Origin: Bacillus sp. SKDU12 | GTDB taxonomy: Bacteria; Bacillota; Bacilli; Bacillales; Bacillaceae | Direction of reading: 5' to 3' | Assembly: GCF_010093085.1 (NCBI RefSeq) | Contig: NZ_MSRC01000007.1 | Location: 1 to 64,000 of the forward strand | DNA: 64,000 bases | Shown here: positions 31,773-42,148 of the stretch, piece after piece | Layout of the letters: every line of letters starts with the position of its first letter | Position numbering within the stretch: the stretch's first letter is position 1 | Made by a program: the position numbers and the translations under genes | The notes under the pieces: generated by a model | What the model was told of the DNA's origin: nothing | What the model saw: the letters and a program-made list of their open reading frames with translations, nothing else | Databases searched by the model: none

Positions 31773-33659
31773 TTGCCGCAAAATCATCGCTTGCAATTTT
31801 CTGTAGAAGAATCGATCTATTTCCAAAAAGGACAGGAAGTTTCTGAACTGCTTTCTATTTCATTAGATCCTGATATTAGGGTTCAGGAAGTAAATGATTA
31901 TGTATCAATCAGAGGATCGCTTGAACTTACAGGTGAGTACAACATAGATCAAAACAAACATACCGAAGAAATGTATACTGATAAGCGGTTTGTTGAAGAA
32001 GTAAGAAAGAGAGCGGATGGAAGTGCTGAGCTGGCTCACTGTTTTCCTGTGGATATTACCATTCCGAAAAATAAAGTGAGTCATTTACAGGATGTCTTCG
32101 TCTTTATTGACGCATTTGACTATCAGTTAACAGATTCGCGCATTTTAACGATTCAGGCTGATTTAGCGATCGAAGGGCTTCTGGATGATACGGCAGACAA
32201 GGAGCCGGAGATTCCTCTATATGAGGCTTCCGCGGCGTTCAGAGAGGAAGAGCTTTCAGAGCCGCCGATGCAAAGGGCAACAGAAGGGGTTCTGCAGAAT
32301 GAAATAACAGCCGAATCGCCAGAACTATTTATCTCGGAAGCTGGGCTTCGTGAAGAGCTGGAAACAGAAAAAGCAGAATCTGCTAACCTTAACCTAGAAT
32401 CAGTTTTTTCAGAACGAGAGACGCGAGAAGGCGTGGAAGACGAGGCATGCCCGGCAGAACTTGCAAAGAGGGAAACGGAGAGCCGTCAAGATTCGGAATT
32501 AGAGGAAGATGATGCTTTAGAAACAGAGGATCAAGAGATCGTGAAAGCAGAAAATGAACCGCCAGAGTCAGCAGCTGAAAGTGCAGATGTTCGCGAAGAA
32601 GCAGACCCTGCAGCAAAGGCCGAACCGCAGGCAGAGACTGTGAGTTCTGAGGCGCCAGTGTCACCTATTCTCGAATATGCATTGCGCCAAGAGGCTCAAA
32701 ATGAAGAAACAGAAGAGCCGGAGCACACTGAGCCTGCGTACCGTCAACAAACAGAAGAACAGGAGCACGCTGAACCAGCGCTCCGTCAAGAAACAGAAGA
32801 ACGAGAGCGCGCTGAGCCAGCACTCCGTCAAGAAACAGAAGAACGGGAGCGCGCTGAGCCTGCGTACCGTCAAGAAACAGAAAAATCGGAGCACGCTAAA
32901 CCGGCATTCCGTCAAGAAACAGAAAACCGGGAGCATACTGAACCTGCGTACCGTCAAGAAACAGAAAAACCGACGCGCATTGAATCCGAATTCCGTCAAA
33001 AAGCTGAAGAAGCTCTGGAGACTGAATCTCAGGCCGTATCTTCCATTGAAGAAAGCCGAGAGGGAAAATCTTCCTCAGCTCCACAGGCGGAGAATGACGA
33101 AGCCGCTTTACAGCTTCATCATAATCAAAAAGCAAGCTTGAAGGAGGAGACATCTCAAGAAGAAGAGTCTGCACCGGCATACCGAACCTTCCTGCCTGAA
33201 CATGAAGATGAGGTTTCTTTTTATTCAGCGCCTAAGCTGCTGGAAGAGGAAGAACAAGGGGAGGAAAGTTTTCAGATTGAAGTGAGGAAAATACCGCCGG
33301 CTGAAGAACCTGAGGAAGAAACTTCTCTTCAATCCTTCCAGCAGCCTAATGCCTCAGAAACTGAAAGGGAGAAACCAAAGGCTGTTCCTAGGACTGCTCC
33401 TGCTGCTGAAAAGAAAGAGCCTCAAGCAAATGAAAGTAATAATTCTCTTTACTTAACAAAGCTCTTTACGAGAGAAGAGGATGAATTTTCGAGAATGAAA
33501 ATATGCATTGTTCAGCAGGAAGACACGATCGAGCGTTTATGTGAACGGTATGAAATTACCTCCCAGCAGCTGATCAGGATGAATTCCTTAGCATTGGATG
33601 ATGAATTGAAAGCAGGTCAAATCCTTTATATTCCTCAAAATAAACATAGCCATGCGTAA
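31773..33659 (+). CDS. spoVID: SpoVID, coat encasement protein
   Basis: Mother-cell morphogenetic protein needed for coat proteins to encase the spore. 628 residues: a conserved N-terminal domain (about 1-150, [24 protein letters not shown]) that contacts SpoIVA and coat kernels, a long acidic Glu-rich middle, and a C-terminal LysM (about 575-622, [17 protein letters not shown] to GQILYIPQ). The middle holds seven 14-residue tandem repeats (32727-33020), making it clearly longer than the 575 residues I recall for 168. TTG 31773 is chosen because AAAGGAGG is 8 bases upstream; ATG 31767 is only 2 bases from it. Confidence 0.93.
   Translation: MPQNHRLQFSVEESIYFQKGQEVSELLSISLDPDIRVQEVNDYVSIRGSLELTGEYNIDQNKHTEEMYTDKRFVEEVRKRADGSAELAHCFPVDITIPKNKVSHLQDVFVFIDAFDYQLTDSRILTIQADLAIEGLLDDTADKEPEIPLYEASAAFREEELSEPPMQRATEGVLQNEITAESPELFISEAGLREELETEKAESANLNLESVFSERETREGVEDEACPAELAKRETESRQDSELEEDDALETEDQEIVKAENEPPESAAESADVREEADPAAKAEPQAETVSSEAPVSPILEYALRQEAQNEETEEPEHTEPAYRQQTEEQEHAEPALRQETEERERAEPALRQETEERERAEPAYRQETEKSEHAKPAFRQETENREHTEPAYRQETEKPTRIESEFRQKAEEALETESQAVSSIEESREGKSSSAPQAENDEAALQLHHNQKASLKEETSQEEESAPAYRTFLPEHEDEVSFYSAPKLLEEEEQGEESFQIEVRKIPPAEEPEEETSLQSFQQPNASETEREKPKAVPRTAPAAEKKEPQANESNNSLYLTKLFTREEDEFSRMKICIVQQEDTIERLCERYEITSQQLIRMNSLALDDELKAGQILYIPQNKHSHA
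32727..33020 (+). repeat. seven 42-bp tandem repeats inside spoVID
   Basis: In-frame copies starting at 32727, 32769, 32811, 32853, 32895, 32937 and 32979, each encoding a version of xEPAxRQETEexEr (14 residues). Copies 2 and 3 encode identical peptides; the last two are more diverged. Confidence 0.93.
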
Positions 33660-33691
33660 GTCGTAAGCGATTGGAAAATGTGGTGAATGGA

Positions 33692-34717
33692 ATGGAAGAA
33701 ACCCAATCGGTTCTTCAGGAATACGGACTGACTGCTCAATTTATTGAGCCTGTCAGTCCTCTTGTATGGAAAGTGTATACAGACTACGGTATATTTGCCC
33801 TGAAAAAATTGAAATCGGTTCGCAGCAAACAGTTTACAGATCATATGGTGGCGATTGAGGAAAAAGGTTTTCGTTCGTTTGTTCCCGTTTACAGAACAAA
33901 TAGCGGTGCGTTTTTATCGGCTGGTGTACAATCAGGAGATTCCTATTATTTAATGCCTTGGCTCCAATTTGACCAAGAGGAAGAACAGGATCAAAAACAT
34001 ACTTATTTATTTAGAGAAGCAGCCCGTCTTCACGAGAGAACTGCACAGGAAATGAAGATTAGCCGTAATGATGTTGAAGGTTATTACGGTCAAACGAAAA
34101 AAAAGTGGGAACAGGATAAAATGTTCTATGAACAGTTTGTGGATAGAGCGGAGAAGGAATGGTACCTTTCCCCATTTGAACTCCAAGCTGTAAGCTGCTT
34201 TTCAGAAACCATTTCTGCGGTGCGCTTTGCATTGGAACGGCTGGAGGACTGGTATGAGTCGGCAAAAGAAAAGGATGTCTCAAGAGTTGTGATGAATCAC
34301 GGCAGCTTGTCTATCCATCATTTTCTGTATAATGATGCAGGCACCGGGTATTTTACAAATTTTGAAAGGGCATCTGTCGGTCCTCCGCAAAACGACCTGC
34401 TCGGCTTTTATACAAAAATGTTCAGGGGATTTCCAAAAGCTTGTCCAGAATGCGTCGAATGGTTTTATGCCTACACGAAATCATTCCCTTTGCATGAAGC
34501 GGAGGTTAGTCTTTTTCTCAGCTATATGGCGTACCCGGCAGCCGTGTATAAGGTGCTGTACCGTTATGAAACTGGGAAAAGACAGCATGAAAAGGATGAA
34601 TGTACACATTTATTAAAGGCCTACTGGCAAATGAAAAATATAGAGCCGTTTTTGATGAAAATTTATCAAATTGAACAAGAGAAAAAATATCAGGCTGAAA
34701 ACGAGTCCACGTCTTAA
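33692..34717 (+). CDS. ysxE: YsxE, CotS/YsxE-family spore coat kinase-like protein
   Basis: Spore coat protein whose localisation in B. subtilis depends on SpoVID. About 341 residues, with a protein-kinase/aminoglycoside-phosphotransferase-like fold: N-terminal lobe with [10 protein letters not shown] (Lys), then [16 protein letters not shown] (catalytic-loop-like) and [22 protein letters not shown]; the usual catalytic Asp (HGD) reads HGS, so kinase activity is doubtful. Start uncertain: ATG 33692 (GGTG upstream) or TTG/GTG at 33671-33683. It lies 32 bases after spoVID and is probably cotranscribed. Confidence 0.88.
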   Translation: MEETQSVLQEYGLTAQFIEPVSPLVWKVYTDYGIFALKKLKSVRSKQFTDHMVAIEEKGFRSFVPVYRTNSGAFLSAGVQSGDSYYLMPWLQFDQEEEQDQKHTYLFREAARLHERTAQEMKISRNDVEGYYGQTKKKWEQDKMFYEQFVDRAEKEWYLSPFELQAVSCFSETISAVRFALERLEDWYESAKEKDVSRVVMNHGSLSIHHFLYNDAGTGYFTNFERASVGPPQNDLLGFYTKMFRGFPKACPECVEWFYAYTKSFPLHEAEVSLFLSYMAYPAAVYKVLYRYETGKRQHEKDECTHLLKAYWQMKNIEPFLMKIYQIEQEKKYQAENESTS

Positions 34718-34736
34718 TGGCGCGGACTTGTTTGTT
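34704..34736. terminator. terminator between convergent ysxE and yszA
   Basis: AGTCCaCG/CGcGGACT stem spanning the ysxE stop, with TTGTTTGTTT on the plus side and CGTTTTC on the minus side. Confidence 0.55.
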
Positions 34737-34927
34737 TATATCCATTCTAAATGAAGGGCACAAGCTAAAATGATTAGAATTGCGAGCAGCAAAACATCAA
34801 AGGTTGTCGGAAAGAAAATGGTTCTGATCCCTTGAAATATTGAAATGGGGATAATCACTTGTACGGATACAAGCCGAATCTGTTTGACCCACGGCGGCAG
34901 CGAATAAGAGCTGAATCGTTTCTTCAC
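34736..34927 (-). CDS. yszA: small single-span membrane protein (YszA-like)
   Basis: 63 residues from a GTG start preceded by an excellent AGGAGGAGG at 7-base spacing. Basic N-terminus (KKRFSSYSLPPWVKQIR) then two hydrophobic stretches (LVSVQVIIPISIFQGI and FDVLLLAILIILACALHLEW). Function unknown. Convergent with ysxE and divergent from valS. The symbol comes from memory of the gene at this position in 168. Confidence 0.72.
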   Translation of the reverse strand: MKKRFSSYSLPPWVKQIRLVSVQVIIPISIFQGIRTIFFPTTFDVLLLAILIILACALHLEWI

Positions 34928-35027
34928 GGTGCATCCTCCTCCTACGCATTTACAAGCATCATATGTAAACTTGGGCAATAGGTGCCTGCCTATTCGGTAT
35001 AGAAAGCGGCGTTTTTGGAAAAGATGA

Positions 35028-35057
35028 TTGACGAATCAAAAACACTTTTACTATAAT
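35028..35057 (+). promoter_or_regulatory. SigA promoter of valS
   Basis: TTGACG, 18-base spacer, TATAAT; start expected near 35064. Confidence 0.85.
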
Positions 35058-35063
35058 AAAGAG

Positions 35064-35345
35064 CATAAATAAAAGTATATAATGAGCTGATAGATACGAT
35101 ACACCTGCTTAGAACGGGAAGAGTACAAAAAAGGCGCATGCAGAGAGAGAAGCCGTTTGCTGAAAGGCTTCTTATGCTGTCTGATTGGAAGGTCGCCCGG
35201 GAGCATAATTTCTTGAAAGAAGAGTAGAGAAATTCGGGAAACACCCGTTATCCGTTGTAAGTGCATGAACTGGTATAGTTCATGAAAAAAGGTGGTACCG
35301 CGAAAGAGCTTTTCGTCCTTTTACAGGATGAAGAGCTCTTTTGTC
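35064..35345 (+). promoter_or_regulatory. T-box leader (valine) of valS
   Basis: T-box core AAAAGGTGGTACCGCG at 35287-35302, then a terminator with arms AAAGAGCTTTTCGTCC and GGATGAAGAGCTCTTTT ending at about 35342. The probable specifier GTC lies at 35192-35194, matching tRNA-Val. Uncharged tRNA-Val would promote readthrough into valS. Confidence 0.93.
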
Positions 35346-35381
35346 GTTCTCAGCCATTTTTAAACATGTTGGAGGGTTATG

Positions 35382-38027
35382 ATGGAAACGAATGAGCAGA
35401 TGACAATGCCGACGAAATATGATCCGGCAGCGGTTGAAAAAGACCGATATAATTTTTGGCTGAAAGGCAAATTCTTCGAAGCTGGAAGTGACGAGACAAA
35501 AGAGCCGTATTCTGTTGTTATTCCGCCGCCAAACGTAACAGGAAGACTTCATCTTGGCCATGCGTGGGACACAACGCTGCAAGACATTGTAACTAGGATG
35601 AAACGCATGCAGGGCTATGATGTGCTGTGGCTTCCAGGTATGGACCACGCCGGCATTGCGACACAGGCTAAAGTAGAAGCGAAACTTCGTGAAGAAGGCA
35701 AATCCCGCTACGATTTGGGACGCGAGAAATTCCTCGAGGAAACGTGGAGCTGGAAGGAAGAGTATGCTGACTTTATCCGAAGCCAGTGGGCGAAATTAGG
35801 GCTTGGCCTTGATTATTCCCGTGAACGGTTCACGCTGGATGAAGGTTTAAGCAAAGCGGTTCGTGAAGTATTCGTTAAGCTTTATGAAAAAGACCTGATT
35901 TATAGAGGCGAATATATTATTAACTGGGATCCTGCGACAAAAACAGCCTTATCTGACATTGAGGTCATTTACAAAGATGTTCAAGGCGCATTTTATCATA
36001 TGAGCTATCCGCTCGCTGATGGTTCAGGTTCAATTGAAATTGCGACGACACGTCCTGAAACGATGCTCGGTGATACGGCTGTTGCCGTTCACCCTGAAGA
36101 CGAACGCTATAAACACCTTATCGGAAAAACGGTGATCCTGCCGATTGTAAATCGTGAAATTCCGATTGTGAGTGATGATTACGTTGATATGGAATTTGGT
36201 TCAGGTGCCGTGAAAATTACACCTGCTCATGATCCGAACGACTTCGAGCTTGGCAACCGCCACAATTTAGAGCGCATACTCGTTATGAATGAAGATGGTA
36301 CGATGAATGAAAATGCCCTGCAATATCAAGGTTTGGATCGTTTTGAATGCCGCAAAAAGCTCGTGAAGGATTTACAGGAAGCGGGAGTTCTCTTCAAAAT
36401 CGAGGATCACATGCACTCTGTCGGCCATAGTGAACGAAGCGGGGCTGTTGTGGAGCCTTATCTTTCTACACAATGGTTTGTGCATATGCAGCCGCTTGCT
36501 GATGCAGCGATTGAACTGCAAAAGAAAGAAGCAAAGGTCAACTTTGTGCCTGACCGTTTTGAAAAAACGTATTTACACTGGATGGAAAACATTCGCGACT
36601 GGTGTATTTCCCGTCAATTGTGGTGGGGACACCGTATTCCTGCCTGGTATCATAAAGAAACAGGCGAGCTATATGTCGGGCTTGAAGCGCCTGAGGACAG
36701 CGAAAATTGGGAACAAGATACAGACGTATTGGACACATGGTTCAGTTCTGCGCTTTGGCCTTTCTCCACGATGGGCTGGCCTGACGTAACGGCTGAAGAC
36801 TTTAAGCGATACTATCCGACAGACGTTCTCGTAACAGGATACGACATCATTTTCTTCTGGGTGTCACGCATGATTTTCCAAGGTATCGAATTTACAGGCG
36901 AGCGCCCGTTCAAAGATGTGTTAATCCATGGCTTAATCCGTGACGAGCAAGGCCGGAAAATGAGTAAATCTCTTGGCAACGGTGTCGATCCGATGGATGT
37001 CATTGACAAGTACGGAGCCGATTCTCTGCGTTATTTCCTAGCGACAGGAAGCTCTCCGGGCCAGGATCTGCGCTTTAGCTATGAAAAGGTGGAATCGACT
37101 TGGAATTTCGCCAATAAAATTTGGAATGCCTCCCGTTTTGCATTAATGAACATGGACGGCATGTCATACGATGAGCTTGATCTGTCAGGTGAAAAATCAG
37201 TAGCTGACAAGTGGATTTTAACGCGATTAAATGAAACGATCGAGCACGTGACCCAGCTTGCTGATCGATATGAATTTGGTGAAGTCGGCCGCCATTTATA
37301 TAATTTCATTTGGGATGATTTCTGTGATTGGTATATTGAAATGGCGAAGCTACCGCTTTACGGAGAAGACGAAGCGGCTAAGAAAACAACTCGTTCCATC
37401 CTTGCTTACGTACTGGATCAAACGATGCGTCTGCTCCATCCATTTATGCCATTCTTAACGGAAGAGATTTGGCAGCACCTTCCTCACCAAGGGGAATCGA
37501 TTACAGTAAGTCAATGGCCTGTTGTTGTGCCAGAGCATACGGATGCGGAAGCGGCGGCTGACATGAAGCTTCTTGTTGAGCTGATCCGTTCTGTGCGTAA
37601 TATCCGCAGTGAAGTCAATACGCCAATGAGCAAGCAGGTTGAACTGCATATTAAAACAAGCACAGACGAAATCGCAGCCCGTCTCGAAGCGAACCGTTCG
37701 TATGTTGAACGCTTTACGAATCCGAGCGTGCTTAAAATCGGCACGGATATCAAGGCTGTTGATAAAGCAATGACGGCCGTTGTCTCAGGAGCAGAGGTTA
37801 TTCTTCCGCTTGAAGGCTTAATTAATATCGACGAAGAAATTGCCCGTCTGCAAAAAGAATTCGATAAGCTGACAAAAGAAGTCGAGCGTGTCCAAAAGAA
37901 ACTTGGAAATGAAGGATTTATCAAAAAAGCCCCTGCGCACGTAATTGATGAAGAACGTGAAAAAGAAAAAGATTATGTGGCAAAGCGTGACGCTGTTCAA
38001 AAACGAATGGCTGAGCTGAAAGGTTAA
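35382..38027 (+). CDS. valS: Valyl-tRNA synthetase
   Basis: Class I aminoacyl-tRNA synthetase. 881 residues: HIGH-type motif in [16 protein letters not shown] (about 45-60), CP1 editing domain with [24 protein letters not shown] loop in [14 protein letters not shown], anticodon domain, and a C-terminal coiled-coil arm ([25 protein letters not shown]) that clamps tRNA. ATG 35382 is favoured over the adjacent ATG 35379 by GGAGGG spacing. Confidence 0.98.
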   Translation: METNEQMTMPTKYDPAAVEKDRYNFWLKGKFFEAGSDETKEPYSVVIPPPNVTGRLHLGHAWDTTLQDIVTRMKRMQGYDVLWLPGMDHAGIATQAKVEAKLREEGKSRYDLGREKFLEETWSWKEEYADFIRSQWAKLGLGLDYSRERFTLDEGLSKAVREVFVKLYEKDLIYRGEYIINWDPATKTALSDIEVIYKDVQGAFYHMSYPLADGSGSIEIATTRPETMLGDTAVAVHPEDERYKHLIGKTVILPIVNREIPIVSDDYVDMEFGSGAVKITPAHDPNDFELGNRHNLERILVMNEDGTMNENALQYQGLDRFECRKKLVKDLQEAGVLFKIEDHMHSVGHSERSGAVVEPYLSTQWFVHMQPLADAAIELQKKEAKVNFVPDRFEKTYLHWMENIRDWCISRQLWWGHRIPAWYHKETGELYVGLEAPEDSENWEQDTDVLDTWFSSALWPFSTMGWPDVTAEDFKRYYPTDVLVTGYDIIFFWVSRMIFQGIEFTGERPFKDVLIHGLIRDEQGRKMSKSLGNGVDPMDVIDKYGADSLRYFLATGSSPGQDLRFSYEKVESTWNFANKIWNASRFALMNMDGMSYDELDLSGEKSVADKWILTRLNETIEHVTQLADRYEFGEVGRHLYNFIWDDFCDWYIEMAKLPLYGEDEAAKKTTRSILAYVLDQTMRLLHPFMPFLTEEIWQHLPHQGESITVSQWPVVVPEHTDAEAAADMKLLVELIRSVRNIRSEVNTPMSKQVELHIKTSTDEIAARLEANRSYVERFTNPSVLKIGTDIKAVDKAMTAVVSGAEVILPLEGLINIDEEIARLQKEFDKLTKEVERVQKKLGNEGFIKKAPAHVIDEEREKEKDYVAKRDAVQKRMAELKG

Positions 38028-38038
38028 TGAAAAAGCGG

Positions 38039-38068
38039 GGCGGTTTCTCTAGAAACCGCCTTGTCTTA
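38039..38068 (+). terminator. valS terminator
   Basis: GGCGGTTTCT/AGAAACCGCC perfect 10-bp arms with a 2-base spacer (tight loop), followed by TTGTCTTAT. folC follows 19 bases later, so partial readthrough into it is plausible. Confidence 0.68.
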
Positions 38069-38086
38069 TAAAAGAGGGGATTATCA

Positions 38087-39379
38087 TTGTTTACTAAATA
38101 TGAAGAAGCGCGCAGCTGGATTCATGGGCGGCTGAAATTCGGCGTGAAGCCCGGACTCGGCCGGATGGAGCAGCTGATGGCGCGATTAGGGCATCCTGAA
38201 AAGAAAATCCGTGCACTTCACGTCGCAGGAACAAACGGAAAAGGCTCAACTGTCGCTTTTATCCGTTCTATGCTGCAAGAAGCCGGATATACGGTTGGCA
38301 CGTTTACGTCACCTTATATCATTACGTTTAATGAACGGATCAGTGTAAACGGAACACCGATCTCAGATGAGGAATGGACGGCGCTTGTCAATCAGCTGAA
38401 GCCGCACGTTGAAGCACTTGATCAAACAGAATACGGGCCGACGACAGAATTTGAAGTGATGACGGCTTGTGCATTTTTATATTTTGCAGCATTTCATAAG
38501 GTCGATTTTGTTGTTTTTGAAACAGGTTTGGGCGGCAGATTTGACTCTACCAATGTGGTTGAACCGCTTTTAACTGTGATCACAAGCATCGGACATGATC
38601 ACATGAACATTTTGGGAAACACGATTGAAGAAATTGCAGGAGAAAAGGCCGGAATCATTAAAGATGGAATTCCAATCGTGACCGCTGTTACCCAGCCGGA
38701 AGCCTTGCAGGTCATTCGTCATGAAGCTGAGCAGCATGCTGCGCCGTTCCAGTCATTACATGACACATGTATTATGTTCAATGAAAAGGCTTTGCCTGCG
38801 GAAGAACAGTTTTCCTTCAAAACGGGTGAGAAGTGCTATGAAGACATTCGGACATCTCTCATTGGCACACATCAAAGACAAAATGCCGCATTATCCATTT
38901 TGGCTGCGGAGTGGCTCAATAGAGAGAATATTGCCCATATCAGTGAGGAAGCGCTAAGAAGCGGGCTGGTAAAGGCTGCATGGCCGGGACGGTTAGAGCT
39001 AGTTTTAGAGCAGCCGCCGGTATACTTAGATGGCGCGCATAACGAAGAAGGTGTGGAAAAGCTGGCGGAAACGATGAAACAGCGTTTCCCTGATTCCCGC
39101 ATTTCTATTGTGTTTAGTGCGTTAAAGGACAAACCATATCAAACCATGATAAAGAGGCTGGAGAGCATAGCGCATGCGATTCATTTTGCTTCTTTTGATT
39201 TCCCGCGTGCTTCTCTTGCAAAAGATCTCTATGAGGTAAGTGAAATCAGCAATAAAAGCTGGAGTGAAGATCCTCAAGATGTGCTCGAATTTATAGAAAG
39301 CAAAAAAGGAACAAATGACATTGTGCTGATTACCGGATCGCTTTATTTTATTTCTGAGATTCGTAAAAGGCTGAAATAA
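38087..39379 (+). CDS. folC: Folylpolyglutamate synthase
   Basis: Mur-ligase-family enzyme adding glutamates to folates (may also act as dihydrofolate synthase). 430 residues: ATP loop GTNGKGST (48-55), TTEFEVMTACAFLYFA, ETGLGGRFDSTNVV, KAGIIKDG and C-terminal LDGAHNEEG. TTG start with GAGGGGA upstream. It follows valS and ends at a strong terminator. Confidence 0.97.
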   Translation: MFTKYEEARSWIHGRLKFGVKPGLGRMEQLMARLGHPEKKIRALHVAGTNGKGSTVAFIRSMLQEAGYTVGTFTSPYIITFNERISVNGTPISDEEWTALVNQLKPHVEALDQTEYGPTTEFEVMTACAFLYFAAFHKVDFVVFETGLGGRFDSTNVVEPLLTVITSIGHDHMNILGNTIEEIAGEKAGIIKDGIPIVTAVTQPEALQVIRHEAEQHAAPFQSLHDTCIMFNEKALPAEEQFSFKTGEKCYEDIRTSLIGTHQRQNAALSILAAEWLNRENIAHISEEALRSGLVKAAWPGRLELVLEQPPVYLDGAHNEEGVEKLAETMKQRFPDSRISIVFSALKDKPYQTMIKRLESIAHAIHFASFDFPRASLAKDLYEVSEISNKSWSEDPQDVLEFIESKKGTNDIVLITGSLYFISEIRKRLK

Positions 39380-39389
39380 AGGCAATCAG

Positions 39390-39430
39390 CCCCGGCAGTA
39401 TCAAAATTGAGATTCTGCCGGGGTTTTTTT
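39390..39430 (+). terminator. folC terminator
   Basis: CCCCGGCAG/CTGCCGGGG 9-bp stem with a 16-base loop, then TTTTTTT. Confidence 0.95.
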
Positions 39431-39515
39431 GTGTAAAATTGAATATTCCCGATTCGAGTTATGGCCGCTCATTTTGCTACAATCCATACCAGTATCTAGT
39501 AAAGGTGTGTTGTCC

Positions 39516-40268
39516 ATGCTTCTTATTCTATTTATTCTCGGCCTGATTTTTGGTTCATTTTATTATACGGCCGGGTGCCGTATCCCTTCACATATATCCA
39601 TTATCACGCCCCGTTCAGCATGCTCATTTTGCCGGCGGACTTTAACTCCAACAGAATTAATCCCCATCCTGTCATTTCTTTTCCAAAAGGGCAAATGCAA
39701 AAGCTGCGGGCGCAGAATTTCTTTAATGTATCCCGCGGCAGAGCTTTTGACAGCGTGTTTATTTGCCGCCGCCGGTATTCGCTTTGGTTTATCTTCGGAA
39801 CTATTTCCAGCTCTCGTGTTTATCTCTCTTCTCATCATTGTTGCGGTGACAGATATTCATTATATGCTGATTCCAAATCGAATATTGGTTTTCTTTCTTC
39901 CCCTTTTGGCGGCTGCGAGATTGATTTCTCCGCTTGATTCCTGGTATGCCGGTCTTTTAGGTGCGGCCGCCGGATTTCTATCTTTAGCCTTTATTGCCGC
40001 GATCACCCGTGGAGGAATAGGGGGAGGAGATATTAAATTATTTGCGGTGATTGGCTTTATGCTTGGTGTGAAAATGCTGGCTGCTGCTTTTTTCTTTTCT
40101 GTTTTGATCGGTGCATTATATGGAGCGGCAGCCGCCCTGACTGGACGACTCGCCAAAAGACAGCCGCTTCCCTTTGCTCCCGCCATTGCGGCAGGCAGTA
40201 CGTTAGCCTATTTATACGGTGATGCTATCATTTCTTTTTATATTCAAATGGCATTAGGGAATCACTGA
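39516..40268 (+). CDS. comC: ComC, prepilin leader peptidase of competence
   Basis: Type IV prepilin peptidase/N-methylase that processes the ComG pseudopilins for DNA uptake. 250 residues, about seven to eight membrane helices, N-terminal four-cysteine zinc motif (CSFC and CKSC) and the two catalytic aspartates in VTDIHYMLIPN and GGGDIKLF. ATG 39516 follows AAAGGTGTG. A ComK-type half box (AAAA-N5-TATT, 39435-39447) lies upstream; a full paired box was not clear by eye. Confidence 0.96.
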   Translation: MLLILFILGLIFGSFYYTAGCRIPSHISIITPRSACSFCRRTLTPTELIPILSFLFQKGKCKSCGRRISLMYPAAELLTACLFAAAGIRFGLSSELFPALVFISLLIIVAVTDIHYMLIPNRILVFFLPLLAAARLISPLDSWYAGLLGAAAGFLSLAFIAAITRGGIGGGDIKLFAVIGFMLGVKMLAAAFFFSVLIGALYGAAAALTGRLAKRQPLPFAPAIAAGSTLAYLYGDAIISFYIQMALGNH

Positions 40269-40290
40269 AAAATTTGACGAACGTTTTTTG

Positions 40291-40324
40291 GACAAGGCGA
40301 CAAAAGTCTTGTTCTTTTTTTTTT
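40291..40324 (+). terminator. comC terminator
   Basis: GGACAAG/CTTGTTC stem (one G-U) with an 11-base loop and a run of nine T. Confidence 0.82.
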
Positions 40325-40395
40325 CGCCTGTGCTAAAGTGTGTAGCATGAATAAGCCGACAAAAACGGTCAAGCAAACGAAGGGAGGAAGCGGAA

Positions 40396-41391
40396 TTGAA
40401 AAAAAGGAAGCATAAAAAAAACAGGAAAGCCGCAGAAAAGGCCCTCAAGGTAACGATTAATGGACAAGAAGAGACGGTTTACGAACAAGAAATGCCTGAG
40501 ACTGAAGCTGAGATGGAAAAAAACATGACATTTTCAAATTGGGAGGAAAAGAGAAAGGCAGAACAAGAGGTTGCCGCATCCCATGAGCATCCTGATGAGG
40601 ATGACTTTAATTGGGATCCTGAGGAAGACAAGGTGTTTAAAGAGGATCCAAAAGTTGTTCCGGCCTATCAAAAGAAAAAAACAAAGCTGTATTCAAAGGG
40701 AAAGCCCGGGACGGCAAAGCCGGTAAAAAGAGTGGCGGCGACGATTGCCTTTGCGGCTGTCATAGGCACAGGATTAGGTTTATTCGCGTTGAACATGTCT
40801 GGTAATAAAGAAGCGTCGGTACCTGCTTCTATAGATGATTCCCTAGGCAGCCAAACGGCGAAAGCCGGAGATACTGCTGGTGAGAAACAAAGCTCAGGCG
40901 CAGAAAAGCAGGCGGCACAAACTAAAGGTACATATAAAACGTACGCTGTTCAAGCCGGGAAATTCTCAAATGAAAAGGGTGCCGAAACGTTAACTGAACA
41001 ACTGACTGAAAAAGGCTATTCCGCCGTGTCGCTGCCAAAGGATGACGGATATACATATGTCATCGCAGGCTTAGCCGGTGATAAAGGTGTATCACAGCAG
41101 TTAGGGCAATTTTTAATCGATAGCGATTTTGAAGCTTGGGGCGGCAAGGAGCTTTCCTTATCAGTAGAGCCGGATATGACAGATTCGTTCAAGAAAACAA
41201 CGGAGCTTGCAGCAAAGGCGATTCTCGGGGAAGACGTTACAAAAGCAAGTGTGGAAAAAATAGAAAAGTCGATTGGAGAAACAGAAGCAGGAGAGAAAAA
41301 AGCGATCTTGCAAGCATTAAAGGAACTGGAGAACCCAAGTGCTGAAGCGGGCTGGAAGGCTCAGCAGCAGCTGTTGGCTCTCATTAAATAA
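40396..41391 (+). CDS. spoIIB: SpoIIB, engulfment septal protein with SPOR domain
   Basis: Early-sporulation protein that localises to septa and helps septal peptidoglycan thinning during engulfment. 331 residues: basic then acidic cytoplasmic region (1-110), one membrane span (about 112-132), linker, and a periplasm-facing SPOR domain (about 182-260, TYKTYAVQAGKFSNEKGAETL). TTG start with GGGAGG upstream. Confidence 0.95.
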   Translation: MKKRKHKKNRKAAEKALKVTINGQEETVYEQEMPETEAEMEKNMTFSNWEEKRKAEQEVAASHEHPDEDDFNWDPEEDKVFKEDPKVVPAYQKKKTKLYSKGKPGTAKPVKRVAATIAFAAVIGTGLGLFALNMSGNKEASVPASIDDSLGSQTAKAGDTAGEKQSSGAEKQAAQTKGTYKTYAVQAGKFSNEKGAETLTEQLTEKGYSAVSLPKDDGYTYVIAGLAGDKGVSQQLGQFLIDSDFEAWGGKELSLSVEPDMTDSFKKTTELAAKAILGEDVTKASVEKIEKSIGETEAGEKKAILQALKELENPSAEAGWKAQQQLLALIK

Positions 41392-41399
41392 GAGAAAGT

Positions 41400-41435
41400 G
41401 CCTGAGCCTTCGTCCTTTAGCGACAGGCTTTTTTT
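41400..41435 (+). terminator. spoIIB terminator
   Basis: GCCTGaGC/GCgaCAGGC stem with a 12-base loop, then TTTTTTT. Confidence 0.8.
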
Positions 41436-41466
41436 ATTTTGTCATGAAAAAGTTATTTTTCTGAAA

Positions 41467-41495
41467 TTGTGACAAGCCTCGTGATTTGGTAGGAT
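41467..41495 (+). promoter_or_regulatory. SigA promoter upstream of maf
   Basis: TTGTGA, 17-base spacer, TAGGAT with an extended TG (TGGTAGGAT). It would drive maf-radC and perhaps mreBCD-minCD. Confidence 0.68.
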
Positions 41496-41542
41496 AAACG
41501 AGTATCTTTTTTTCTTAAGCAAACCCTGAAAGGATGACGAGC

Positions 41543-42112
41543 ATGACTAAGCCGCTAATACTTGCATCACAATCTCCGCGCAGGAAAGAACTCCTTGATC
41601 TTCTCCAGCTGCCCTACTCCATTATCGTCAGTGAAGTAGAGGAAAAATTAAATCGAAACTTTTCACCTGAAGAAAACGTCCAATGGTTGGCAAAACAAAA
41701 AGCTAAGGCTGTAGCTGATCTCCACCCGCATGCAATCGTTATCGGCGCTGATACAATGGTATGCCTGGACGGCGAATGCCTCGGCAAACCAAAGGATCAA
41801 AAAGAAGCCGCTTCTATGCTGCGGAGGCTTTCAGGCAGGAGTCATTCAGTCATTACCGCGGTCAGCATACAAGCCGCACATCACAGCGAGACTTTTTATG
41901 ATAAGACAGAAGTTGTGTTTTGGCCACTCATTGAAGAAGAGATTTGGACTTATATTGAAACAAAAGAACCAATGGATAAAGCAGGTGCGTACGGCATCCA
42001 AGGAAGAGGCGCGCTTTTTGTAAAGAAAATAGACGGAGATTATTATTCAGTCATGGGTCTTCCTATATCAAAAACGATGAGAGCTCTTCGCCATTTTGAT
42101 ATAAATTCATGA
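41543..42112 (+). CDS. maf: Maf, nucleoside triphosphate pyrophosphatase
   Basis: House-cleaning dTTP/UTP pyrophosphatase of the Maf/HAM1 superfamily, linked in B. subtilis to septum formation when overproduced. 189 residues with [24 protein letters not shown] (catalytic Asp), [12 protein letters not shown] and [18 protein letters not shown] 41543 is 8 bases after GAAAGGA; ATG 41534 lies on the ribosome site. Confidence 0.97.
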   Translation: MTKPLILASQSPRRKELLDLLQLPYSIIVSEVEEKLNRNFSPEENVQWLAKQKAKAVADLHPHAIVIGADTMVCLDGECLGKPKDQKEAASMLRRLSGRSHSVITAVSIQAAHHSETFYDKTEVVFWPLIEEEIWTYIETKEPMDKAGAYGIQGRGALFVKKIDGDYYSVMGLPISKTMRALRHFDINS

Positions 42113-42148
42113 CGGTTCTATAAACGGGAAGGGAAAGAAAAGGAGTGC

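Noticed and set aside
32661-33141. Overlapping long ORFs on both strands (154 aa plus, 112 aa minus) across the spoVID repeats
   Set aside because: They arise because the 42-bp repeat keeps all frames open; the peptides are simple repeats with no ribosome site or known motif.
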